Source: JABDMH01 sp050298535 (GTDB lineage Bacteria; Bacteroidota; Bacteroidia; Chitinophagales; Saprospiraceae). Taken from it: a stretch of 64,000 nt of DNA. The notes under the pieces are model-generated. The model ran no database searches. It worked only from the letters and a program-made list of their open reading frames with translations, and was not told the DNA's origin. The stretch is from positions 186,001-250,000 of the forward strand of contig JBNKUI010000087.1 in assembly GCA_050298535.1 (NCBI GenBank), in the 5' to 3' direction. Below, in pieces: positions 7,845 through 15,821 of the stretch. Positions within the stretch are counted from its first letter, which is position 1. Each line of letters opens with the position of its first letter. The position numbers and the translations under genes were made by a program.

Positions 7845-8873
7845 ATGTCCAAAGAGAATAAGGAAAAAATGAAAGCGCTTCAGTTGACGGTTGACCGCCT
7901 GGAGAAGACCTATGGAAAAGGATCCATCATGCGCCTGGGTGATAAACAAGTGGTAGAAGCCGATACAATTTCGACCGGTTCGTTAGGACTGGACGTAGCC
8001 CTTGGAATTGGTGGATTTCCCAGAGGACGTGTTATTGAGATCTATGGTCCAGAATCCTCGGGTAAAACCACATTGGCTATACACGCTATTGCTGCATGTC
8101 AGAAAAAGGGAGGTATAGCTGCCTTTATAGATGCTGAGCATGCATTTGATCGTTTTTATGCAGAATCATTAGGCGTAGACACAGAAAACCTCCTGATATC
8201 TCAACCTGATAATGGTGAGCAAGCTTTGGAAATCACTGAAAACCTCATACGTTCTGGTGCAATTGACATTATTGTCATTGATTCGGTTGCCGCACTGGTT
8301 CCTCGTGCAGAAATCGAAGGTGAGATGGGTGACAGTAAAGTCGGACTGCAGGCTAGGCTCATGTCTCAGGCTATGCGAAAGCTCACTGGCTCCATTGGCC
8401 GAACAGGTTGTTGCTGTATCTTCATAAATCAGCTTCGTGAAAAAATCGGTGTAATGTTTGGAAACCCCGAAACCACAACTGGTGGAAATGCACTGAAATT
8501 TTATGCTTCCATGCGCTTAGATATTCGTCGAAGTGGATCTCCCATCAAGGACCGCGAAGGAAATGTTGTCGGGAACACGGTGAAAGTTAAGGTCGTGAAG
8601 AATAAGCTGGCACCCCCGTTTAGAATTGCCATGTTTGATATCATGTATGGCCAGGGAATCAGCCGAAATGGTGAAATCGTTGATATTGGTGTTGATCTGG
8701 ATGTCTTGAAAAAAAGCGGATCCTGGTTCGGGTATGAAGGAACTAAGATCGCTCAAGGTCGAGAGGCAGCCAAGCAGTTCATGGCTGACAACCCAGAGGT
8801 GGCTGAGGAGATCGAAAAAAAGATCCTCATCAAACTAACAGGTAAAGAGACTCCTGTCGAGGCAGAAGAATAA
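7845..8873 (+). CDS. recA: Recombinase RecA
   Basis: A 342-residue RecA of normal length. Walker A is GPESSGKT (residues 68-75), Walker B IIVIDSVAAL (about 142-151). The DNA-binding L2 loop region NQLREKIGVMFGNPETTTGG and the C-terminal acidic tail (ETPVEAEE) are present. It forms the filament on single-stranded DNA for strand exchange and coprotease activity. It is expressed from its own promoter and insulated upstream by a 15-bp stem terminator. It converges on gldD with 26 bases between. No intein or insertion. Confidence 0.98.
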   Translation: MSKENKEKMKALQLTVDRLEKTYGKGSIMRLGDKQVVEADTISTGSLGLDVALGIGGFPRGRVIEIYGPESSGKTTLAIHAIAACQKKGGIAAFIDAEHAFDRFYAESLGVDTENLLISQPDNGEQALEITENLIRSGAIDIIVIDSVAALVPRAEIEGEMGDSKVGLQARLMSQAMRKLTGSIGRTGCCCIFINQLREKIGVMFGNPETTTGGNALKFYASMRLDIRRSGSPIKDREGNVVGNTVKVKVVKNKLAPPFRIAMFDIMYGQGISRNGEIVDIGVDLDVLKKSGSWFGYEGTKIAQGREAAKQFMADNPEVAEEIEKKILIKLTGKETPVEAEE

Positions 8874-8899
8874 TTCCAAATTTACCTTTTCTCAAGTAT

Positions 8900-9535
8900 C
8901 TAGATAGTCTGTTTCCACTCAAAGGTGTTAATCATGTGCGAGATATCTTGCTTGACAAACTCGTACATCGGCGCCAGTGAGTCTGGTCTGATTTGAGTGC
9001 GAAAGTATAATGCTCCGCGGATAAAGTGCTTTGTACTATCCGTTAAGTAAAATTGAAAGGGCGTAGCAACAGGACCTTCCAGATTGAAAATGAAGCCACT
9101 AACATCGTTGGGCTTTTCTATTCGTACTTCATCAATGTATGTCGCTCTGCGATTATGTTCCATTGCGAGTTTGAACGCATCATCATTCAACTTCGAAAAT
9201 GGATTCTCCTCCGTGATGGGATAATAACTGCAGTGTATCCGACAATCGAAGGCAGGATAATAGAGGTCAAACCAACAAGGATCAACAGTTTTCTCATTGA
9301 AGAACAAAGTGTCCTGCTGCACCAATGCTGATACTGGTTTTTCAAATGTGAATTGACAATAGTTTTCATCAAATGCTTCATAGTCTTTCACTGGGAATTC
9401 AACTTTTGGAAAAGCTCTGGGCTTGGGTGTATTTACCGTTTCTTCACAACTTGCAAACAACATCATCACCAATACGAGCCCAAGACTAATTTGGCGGAGG
9501 AAGGGTAACTTGTATTTTTTCAATTCTCTTTGCAT
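8900..9535 (-). CDS. gldD: Gliding motility lipoprotein GldD
   Basis: A 211-residue protein with an N-terminal hydrophobic stretch and a lipobox ending at FASC (Cys 30). The mature part has the family's YPxFDCRIHCSYYPI region and a conserved FQFYLTDS strand. GldD is required for gliding and type IX secretion in Flavobacterium johnsoniae; its biochemical role is unknown. It is the last gene of mutY-ssb-gldE-gldD, the same order as in F. johnsoniae. Its start lies 50 bases inside the end of gldE; the next Met would remove nearly the whole signal peptide, so the overlap is probably real. Confidence 0.9.
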   Translation of the reverse strand: MQRELKKYKLPFLRQISLGLVLVMMLFASCEETVNTPKPRAFPKVEFPVKDYEAFDENYCQFTFEKPVSALVQQDTLFFNEKTVDPCWFDLYYPAFDCRIHCSYYPITEENPFSKLNDDAFKLAMEHNRRATYIDEVRIEKPNDVSGFIFNLEGPVATPFQFYLTDSTKHFIRGALYFRTQIRPDSLAPMYEFVKQDISHMINTFEWKQTI

Positions 9536-10907
9536 TCACTGCCACAATTTTAAATCTGTAATTCATGTATTTGATCTCGACATTTTTCTTGGGTATCCGC
9601 CCCAGAAGCTCGAGAATCAATCCCGCAACACTGTCAGAACCCCCCTTAACTTTTTCAAAGGTATCGGTGTTGATGCCCAAGACACGACACATATCGTTCA
9701 ACAGCGTTTTACCTTCAAATACAAAATTCCTTTCGTCTATCTGTTCAAATTCGACTTCAATGTCGTCATCAAACTCGTCACGAATTTCGCCAATCACCTC
9801 CTCCATGACATCCTCCAGGGTCACTAACCCCCCCGAACCACCAAACTCATCTACCACGATAGCCATGTGGGTTCTCTCCTGCTGGAATTCTGTCAGCAAC
9901 TCATTAATCTTCTTGGCCTCGGGTACATACTTGACATCTTTTCGGATGAGTTCCTGCCACTGAAAATCTCCACCTTCATTAAGATGCATCAACAAATCCT
10001 TAACATAAAGTATGCCCTTGATATTGTCAAAATCCTCTTCATACACCGGAATTCTAGAATACCCCGATCGTTGAACAACGTTCATTACCTCCTTAAAAGA
10101 GCTTTCAATATCAATGGCAATGACATCCACTCTTGATCGCATGATCTGTTTAGCACTTACCTCGCCAAACTTTATGATGCTCTTCAGAATATCAATTTCC
10201 TTTTTGGAATTGAGTTCGTGACTTACTGTTAGTTCTATTGCCTTATCAAGATCGTCCTTACGAGATCGGTTCCTACCGGGTTCCTGACCCAGTTTCCTCT
10301 CAAACCAGTTTGACCAGTTGACTAAAACTCGTGATACTGGATTAAACAAACTGCGCAGAAAAATGAGGGGACCTGACATTATACGTGCCATGTGTCGGTT
10401 ATTGACATTGGCATAAATCTTCGGTGCCACTTCTCCAAAAAGGACTAGAAGAAAGGTCGCTCCTACCACAGTAAGGGTGAAACTAAGGGCCCGGGCCAAG
10501 ACAATTACTTCGCTATTTGCAAATAGTGCGGTGCTTTTGACCTGAGTAGCCCAATCAAGGAACATTTGCTCAGGCAACAAGTTTCTCAGCAAGTAATCCG
10601 AAAGGATCACAATAGCAATATTCACGAAATTGTTGGTTATCAGAATGGTGGCCAATAGAATGCGCGGTCTCTCCCTCAGTTGCAGAATCCGGTGTGATGA
10701 TGGTTTGTCGTCAGAAGAAAACACATGTACATCAGATGGGTTAAGTGAAAAGTATGCTACTTCTGAGCCGGAGATGAAAGCGGAGCAAAGCAACAAGATG
10801 ATTAGTAACAGAACGCCACCTATGACTCCGGCAATAGATATCTGTAAAAGAATAAAGGGTGCAAGAAGAAGGTAAAAGCCAGCACTAGGAGGTTCGGTGC
10901 TTTCCAA
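9486..10907 (-). CDS. gldE: Gliding motility protein GldE (CNNM/CorC-type membrane protein)
   Basis: A 473-residue protein. The N-terminal CNNM domain (about residues 20-190) has several membrane segments and the SGSEVAYFSL motif. A CBS pair follows (about 230-350, with VDVIAIDIESS and MAIVVDEFGGSGGLVTLEDVMEE), then a CorC/HlyC C-terminal domain. CNNM relatives transport or sense divalent cations; GldE supports gliding, partly overlapping with GldD. Gene order ssb-gldE-gldD is conserved in gliding Bacteroidota. It overlaps gldD by 50 bases and is 36 bases from ssb. Confidence 0.93.
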   Translation of the reverse strand: MESTEPPSAGFYLLLAPFILLQISIAGVIGGVLLLIILLLCSAFISGSEVAYFSLNPSDVHVFSSDDKPSSHRILQLRERPRILLATILITNNFVNIAIVILSDYLLRNLLPEQMFLDWATQVKSTALFANSEVIVLARALSFTLTVVGATFLLVLFGEVAPKIYANVNNRHMARIMSGPLIFLRSLFNPVSRVLVNWSNWFERKLGQEPGRNRSRKDDLDKAIELTVSHELNSKKEIDILKSIIKFGEVSAKQIMRSRVDVIAIDIESSFKEVMNVVQRSGYSRIPVYEEDFDNIKGILYVKDLLMHLNEGGDFQWQELIRKDVKYVPEAKKINELLTEFQQERTHMAIVVDEFGGSGGLVTLEDVMEEVIGEIRDEFDDDIEVEFEQIDERNFVFEGKTLLNDMCRVLGINTDTFEKVKGGSDSVAGLILELLGRIPKKNVEIKYMNYRFKIVAVNAKRIEKIQVTLPPPN

Positions 10908-10943
10908 TTTTGCTTTGATTAATTAACAATAAGACACTCTGTC

Positions 10944-11417
10944 TTAAAAAGGCAGATCGTCGTCCACTTCCTGAGCATCAGAATCCACTTTCTCTACCGT
11001 AGCGTCAGACTTCAGTTCATAACTTGTCCCCTGTGGGGGTGAGTCAGATGAAGAAGGAAATGATGTGCCATAATTTCCAGAGGATCCACCTTCCTTTTTG
11101 TCAAGCACTCTGAAGGTATTCGCTACAACTTCGGTAATATATCGATCAATGCCATTTTTGTCTTGATATTTTCGATGGGTCAACTTACCCTCCAGATAAA
11201 CTAAAGAACCCTTTTTTAACATACGTTCTGCTCTTTCTGCCAATCCCCGCCATACTACAACATCATGCCATTCGGTGATGGTCTGCCATTCTCCACTCTT
11301 ATCTCTATAACTCTCATTAGTAGCGACAGGAAACTTTCCCACCATGCTGCCGTTTTCAAAATGTCTTACTTCCGGATCTCGCCCCAGGTTACCAATCAAT
11401 GTTACCTTATTTACCAT
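10944..11417 (-). CDS. ssb: Single-stranded DNA-binding protein
   Basis: A 157-residue SSB. The OB fold (about residues 1-105) has NKVTLIGNLGRDPE at the start and TEWHDVVVW in the middle. A Ser/Gly/Asp-rich linker follows, and the acidic tip DDDLPF recruits repair and replication partners. It lies between mutY (27 bases upstream) and gldE (36 bases downstream) on the same strand, so it is probably cotranscribed with motility and base-excision repair genes. Length and tail are normal for the main chromosomal SSB. Confidence 0.96.
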   Translation of the reverse strand: MVNKVTLIGNLGRDPEVRHFENGSMVGKFPVATNESYRDKSGEWQTITEWHDVVVWRGLAERAERMLKKGSLVYLEGKLTHRKYQDKNGIDRYITEVVANTFRVLDKKEGGSSGNYGTSFPSSSDSPPQGTSYELKSDATVEKVDSDAQEVDDDLPF

Positions 11418-11444
11418 GTATGAATCTTCTATATGTTAAAACGA

Positions 11445-12518
11445 CTAATTTAAATTTACACCTTTATCTCTTAAATAACAATCTACGATTTTGGGGAACG
11501 CGAAGTTCCGCATTTTTTTCTTATTTACCGCAGAATAGCCTTCCTTAAGAAGTATGTTGTCTCCAGAAATAGACGCCAAAGCAAACCTCGCGTGGATAAT
11601 TTGATGAGACAATGTTTGCTTATAATGGGCCGTCACATATTCCAGATCACATGAAATTGGAAGATTTTCAACTACTTTTTGCCAATTTTGTTCCTCCGCC
11701 TGCTCGATAAGATAGAATTCGTACAGACCTTCCCAGACATCCTTTTGACTCCTCTTTCTTATGTACAGATTATCTCCCTTATGAAAAATGATGTAGTAAA
11801 AATACCGTTTGCGTTTTGGTTTTGGTCTTTTTTTCAATGGTATTTGTCCTACGGTGTCATCATTGTAGGCACTACAAACTGTTGTGAGGGGACAGCGCTC
11901 ACATTGAGGTGAAGGAATGCACTGCATAGCGCCAAAGTCCATAATGGCCTGATTGTGTTTTCCTGGTCGGTCCTTATCCAGAACTGCGTCTGCCAGAGCT
12001 TCAATACTTCTCTTCACGGGTGCTGAAGTAACTACGTCAGAAATGCCAAACAGCCTGGTCAGTATACGGATTACATTTCCATCTACAACAGCATATGGCA
12101 AGCCGTATGCAAAAGAAGCAATGGCTGACGCTGTGTAATCACCTACTCCCTTCAACGATCGAATACTCTCATAGTCATCGGGAAACTCACCTTTGTAATC
12201 AGCAAGGATCTGTTCTGCTGCCGCATGCATATTACGCGCTCTCTGGTAGTATCCCAAGCCTTCCCATTTCTTTAGGACATCATCCATATCCGCTTCAGCA
12301 AGCTCTTTCACTGTGGGATAACTTTCAGAAAATTTCAAGTAATAGTCCCAACCCTGAGCCACCCTGGTCTGCTGCAAAATAATTTCTGACAACCAAATTA
12401 GGTAGGGATTTTTGATGCTGCGCCAGGGCATGGGTCTAGGGTTTTCATCAGACCATTTATGAATCTCTCTTCTTATCGTTTTAATCTTCCTGCGATTTGC
12501 TCTTTCCATGCACTTCAA
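11445..12518 (-). CDS. mutY: A/G-specific adenine DNA glycosylase MutY
   Basis: A 357-residue base-excision enzyme removing A opposite 8-oxoG. The catalytic Glu region is IWLSEIILQQTRV, the helix-hairpin-helix LKGVGDYTASAIASFA, and the catalytic Asp lies in VVDGNV. The iron-sulphur ligands are CIPSPQC.ERC.PLTTVC, that is C-x5-C-x2-C-x5-C; the first spacing is one residue shorter than the usual six. A NUDIX-like C-terminal domain (about 230-350) with YVTAHYKQTLSHQ checks 8-oxoG. First gene of the ssb-gldE-gldD operon; comF starts 48 bases away in the other direction. Confidence 0.95.
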   Translation of the reverse strand: MKCMERANRRKIKTIRREIHKWSDENPRPMPWRSIKNPYLIWLSEIILQQTRVAQGWDYYLKFSESYPTVKELAEADMDDVLKKWEGLGYYQRARNMHAAAEQILADYKGEFPDDYESIRSLKGVGDYTASAIASFAYGLPYAVVDGNVIRILTRLFGISDVVTSAPVKRSIEALADAVLDKDRPGKHNQAIMDFGAMQCIPSPQCERCPLTTVCSAYNDDTVGQIPLKKRPKPKRKRYFYYIIFHKGDNLYIRKRSQKDVWEGLYEFYLIEQAEEQNWQKVVENLPISCDLEYVTAHYKQTLSHQIIHARFALASISGDNILLKEGYSAVNKKKMRNFAFPKIVDCYLRDKGVNLN

Positions 12519-12565
12519 CTATATTCAAAATTAGAATATTTGATAAACCATCTTAGTCCTACCAA

Positions 12566-13258
12566 ATGCTTATCAAAACACTCCTTGAAGATGTTCTTCA
12601 ACTGTTTTACCCGCACCTGTGTATCGCCTGTCAGAAGGAGAACGTACCTACTTCTGAGCTATTCTGCATTCAGTGTGAAGTCGAGCTATCTCCTTCGGAT
12701 ATGTATTTGCACAGAGAAAATCAATGCACTGATCGCCTGTCAGGAAGCGTGCCTTTTTACTCAGGAGCCAGTATGTTTCGATTTTATCCACATGGGCGCA
12801 TTCAAAAGATCATCCATAGTATAAAATATGAAGACCGAACAGATATCGCCGAACGGCTAGGGTTGCGGTTTGGAAGGATGCTTAAAAATGCCCCACACTA
12901 CAGAGACCTCCACCTTATCATTCCTGTACCTCTCCACCCGAGGAAACAAAGAAAGCGTGGATATAATCAAAGTGAGCATTTTGCATTAGGCCTCGGAGAA
13001 TCATTGAGGATTCCGGTAAATGTAAAATCATTGGTTCGTTGCAAAGCTACATCCACACAAACAAAAAAATCCAGGGAGGAACGAATTCTAAACATGGAGA
13101 ATGCTTTCAGAATCAAAAGACCGCTTAAAAACAAAAACATTTTAATCGTGGATGACGTGATCACAACCGGCTCCACAATAGAAGCATGCGCATCCACAAT
13201 ACGCCGGGCCATGCCGGAGGCAAAAATCTCCTTTGCGACCATAGCGCTTGCACAATAG
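12566..13258 (+). CDS. ComF-family phosphoribosyltransferase-like protein
   Basis: A 230-residue protein. An N-terminal zinc-finger-like pair CIAC...CIQC (about residues 19-37) is followed by a type I phosphoribosyltransferase fold with the PRPP loop ILIVDDVITTGST (about 193-205) and the RKRGYNQSE element. ComF proteins support DNA uptake in some naturally competent bacteria; most homologues are uncharacterised, and no other competence gene is in this window. It is divergent from mutY and its stop directly abuts the end of the aminotransferase gene. Confidence 0.92.
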   Translation: MLIKTLLEDVLQLFYPHLCIACQKENVPTSELFCIQCEVELSPSDMYLHRENQCTDRLSGSVPFYSGASMFRFYPHGRIQKIIHSIKYEDRTDIAERLGLRFGRMLKNAPHYRDLHLIIPVPLHPRKQRKRGYNQSEHFALGLGESLRIPVNVKSLVRCKATSTQTKKSREERILNMENAFRIKRPLKNKNILIVDDVITTGSTIEACASTIRRAMPEAKISFATIALAQ

Positions 13259-14407
13259 CTATATTTTACACAGTCTTTCCGCAGCAGCTGCCAGCACTTT
13301 TTCAGTTTTTGCAAAACATAGGCGAATAATCCGTTCGTCAGGATCGGGCTCAGAATAAAATACGCTGATCGGAATGGCGGCAACACCATGCTCAATAGTG
13401 ATATACTTCGAAAACTCCACATCCGACAAGTCACTGATATCACTATATTCGTACAGCTGAAAGTAACTACCATAGCTCGGCAATGGTTTTAACCGGCTTT
13501 TCTCCAGAGAGCTGCAAAGAAAGTCTCTTTTTTGCTGAAAGAAATCCGGCAGGTTGACATAGGTGTCCCTGTCCTGCAAGTAGTCGGCAATGGCATATTG
13601 AATAGGGGTAATGACTGAAAACACATTGAACTGATGTACCTTTCTAAACTCACCCATCAAGGCTTCTGGTGCGACACAATATCCAATTCTCCAACCTGTA
13701 TTGTGAAATGTCTTTCCAAAGGAAAACACGACAAAGGCTCTTTGAAATAGTGCCGGATATCGTAGCACACTTTCATGTCGATTACCATCAAAAACCAAGT
13801 GCTCATATACCTCATCACTAATCACATAGATACCATGTCGGAGGACTATATCCTGCAGTGCTTCCATGTCTTCTGCACTCATGATACGACCAATCGGATT
13901 ATGGGGGGTGTTGATCATTATCAATTTCGTGCGTTGGGTGATCAGCGACTCAAGCTGATCCCAGTCGATCGTGAACTCGGGTGCTTTAATAGAGTAAATG
14001 ACAGCAATTCCTCCATTCAGCTTTATTGCGGGCTTATATAAATCATAGGCTGGGTCAATCACAATCACTTCATCTCCGGGTCTCACCATGGTAGTAATGG
14101 CAGAATAAATACCCTCTGCGGCTCCACTGGTCACTGTCACTTCAGTTCCCGGATTGACTTCAAGCCCATACATGAACTTTATTTTATCTGCGATAGCATG
14201 TAAAAGCGAATCCACGCCGCGCATCGGAGCGTACTGATTTAGGCCTTTAGTCATGTACTCATAGGCCTTTTCTTTCAGGGCATCATCACAATCAAAGTCA
14301 GGATAGCCCTGGGACAGATTAATGGCTCCCTGTTCTTTTGCCAGGGCTGACATGATCGTAAATATGGTAGTGCCCACATCAGGCAACTTACTTTCAAAAG
14401 ATGTCAT
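13259..14407 (-). CDS. PLP-dependent methionine-type aminotransferase (class I/II)
   Basis: About 382 residues from the ATG at 14407. The longer frame would run into the upstream gene, and this start leaves a 13-base gap. The PLP lysine is in SFGKTFHNTGWRIGY; the N-terminus has INLSQGYPDF and the substrate loop NTPHNPIGR. These fit the YbdL/methionine aminotransferase branch, which transaminates Met and aromatic amino acids with 2-oxo acids. It is the last gene of a compact operon with an M42 peptidase and PhhB, consistent with use of peptide-derived aromatic or sulphur amino acids. Exact substrate inferred. Confidence 0.88.
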   Translation of the reverse strand: MTSFESKLPDVGTTIFTIMSALAKEQGAINLSQGYPDFDCDDALKEKAYEYMTKGLNQYAPMRGVDSLLHAIADKIKFMYGLEVNPGTEVTVTSGAAEGIYSAITTMVRPGDEVIVIDPAYDLYKPAIKLNGGIAVIYSIKAPEFTIDWDQLESLITQRTKLIMINTPHNPIGRIMSAEDMEALQDIVLRHGIYVISDEVYEHLVFDGNRHESVLRYPALFQRAFVVFSFGKTFHNTGWRIGYCVAPEALMGEFRKVHQFNVFSVITPIQYAIADYLQDRDTYVNLPDFFQQKRDFLCSSLEKSRLKPLPSYGSYFQLYEYSDISDLSDVEFSKYITIEHGVAAIPISVFYSEPDPDERIIRLCFAKTEKVLAAAAERLCKI

Positions 14408-14420
14408 TTTCTTGATATTC

Positions 14421-14663
14421 TTATTCAAACGTCTTATAAATCGCATCAATGCTTTTTGCCAACTTGTGGTCTTTGTCTGTCACCACGTCTCCCGCAGAAT
14501 GCGTTGACAGTTCAATGTTCACCTGGTTATAGACATTACTCCACCACGGATGATGATCCATTTTTTCAGCCACCAAAGCCACTCTTGACATAAATCCAAA
14601 TGCCTCATTGAAATCCTTGAATTCATAAGACCTCTTCAGTTTGTTTTCACTTTCTTTCCACAT
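14421..14663 (-). CDS. Pterin-4a-carbinolamine dehydratase (PhhB/PCD)
   Basis: An 80-residue protein with the signature MDHHPWWSNVYNQV (His-His-Pro active site) and LSTHSAGDVVTDKD. PCD recycles the 4a-hydroxy-tetrahydropterin made by aromatic amino acid hydroxylases; no phenylalanine hydroxylase gene is visible in the window. It lies between M42 peptidase (16 bases) and aminotransferase (13 bases) on the same strand, so it is in an operon linked to amino acid breakdown. It is slightly shorter than the usual 95-110 residues at the N-terminus but keeps the whole active site. Confidence 0.92.
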   Translation of the reverse strand: MWKESENKLKRSYEFKDFNEAFGFMSRVALVAEKMDHHPWWSNVYNQVNIELSTHSAGDVVTDKDHKLAKSIDAIYKTFE

Positions 14664-14679
14664 CTCTTTTTGCTTTCAG

Positions 14680-15729
14680 TTAGATTTTCCATTCGTGCTG
14701 GTCGAGATCTAATATCACTTGTTTTAGAAGGCTAATACTTGCCGCGATATCTTCTTTGTGCGCCATTTCTATGACCTGGTGCATGTGCCGCAAAGGAATT
14801 GATATAGCTCCTGCGATCGAACCATCCCGGCCATAACGTTGCATACCTGCTGTGTCGGTGCCACCTGCCGGTAATATCTCAGCCTGCCACTTAATATCAT
14901 TTTTATTGGCCACATTCTTCATGTATTCTACCATTCGATAGTCACAAATAGTCGATCCGTCCATGATTTTAATGGCGGTGCCCTCACCCAGTTTGGTGAT
15001 CATTTCATGGGGTTGCGCACCCGGAAGATCGTACGCGATCGTGACATCCAGTCCAATGCCAAAATCAGGATTAATGTGACCCGCAGAGTTGATTGCACCG
15101 CGCAGTCCAACCTCTTCCTGCACCGTAAATGTTGCATATAGGTCGTAAGGTATCGTCTCCTCTTTCAACGCTTCCAGCGTCTGAAGCAAGATAAATACGG
15201 AAACTCGATTGTCTAATGACTTACCATTGACGCAGGGTCCCATTTCAATTAGACTGCGTTCCCTGGTGATGGGATTACCGAGTGTTATCAATTCATTTAC
15301 CTCGTCTACCGGTCTGCCGGTATCGATGTAATAGTCTTGGATACTCGTTGCTTTGTTTTTCTCCTCGCCCTTCATTAAATGGATAGGCTTGCTACCCATG
15401 ACTCCAATGATGTCTTCTTTGCCATGAATGATCACACGCTGTGCAGTGAGTGTTTTAGGGTCAAAACCACCCAACGTATGGAACCGTAGAAAGCCGTTAT
15501 CATCAATATGCGTCACAATAAAGCTGATCTCGTCCATATGGGCAGCCACCATGACTCTTTTATCCTTTACGCCCTTTTTGACAGCTATCACATTTCCCAT
15601 GCTATCAATTGACACTTCATCAACCAATGGCTCCACATTCTTGAGGATCACGTCACGAATTCTCATTTCAAACCCAGGAGCACCCGGAGTTTCGCATATT
15701 TGCTTCAGCAGTTCAAATTGTAGCATCAA
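14680..15729 (-). CDS. M42-family metalloaminopeptidase
   Basis: A 349-residue cytoplasmic di-metal aminopeptidase (FrvX/PepA type, often misnamed endoglucanase M). Metal ligands are in AAHMDEI (His/Asp), SLDNR (Asp), VQEEVGLRG (catalytic Glu and metal Glu), GLDVT (Asp) and PLRHMHQ (His). Family members form large tetrahedral dodecamers that trim peptides to amino acids. First gene of the operon with PhhB and the aminotransferase. It is divergent from the flippase gene, with 92 bases between. The ATG at 15726 is an equivalent start. Confidence 0.92.
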   Translation of the reverse strand: MMLQFELLKQICETPGAPGFEMRIRDVILKNVEPLVDEVSIDSMGNVIAVKKGVKDKRVMVAAHMDEISFIVTHIDDNGFLRFHTLGGFDPKTLTAQRVIIHGKEDIIGVMGSKPIHLMKGEEKNKATSIQDYYIDTGRPVDEVNELITLGNPITRERSLIEMGPCVNGKSLDNRVSVFILLQTLEALKEETIPYDLYATFTVQEEVGLRGAINSAGHINPDFGIGLDVTIAYDLPGAQPHEMITKLGEGTAIKIMDGSTICDYRMVEYMKNVANKNDIKWQAEILPAGGTDTAGMQRYGRDGSIAGAISIPLRHMHQVIEMAHKEDIAASISLLKQVILDLDQHEWKI

Positions 15730-15821
15730 TTACATTTTGTTGTGTCTAAAGGTATAGTATATATTATATTTTTCGACTGTACTGCTGGGTAAAATCCGTT
15801 TATTTGGGGCATTGTCAACGC

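Noticed and set aside
12784..12792. Perfect DnaA box inside comF
   Set aside because: Isolated, within coding sequence, no surrounding cluster or AT-rich segment.
12459..12824. 121-codon plus-strand frame starting inside mutY
   Set aside because: Out of frame with comF and overlapping mutY; no homology pattern visible.
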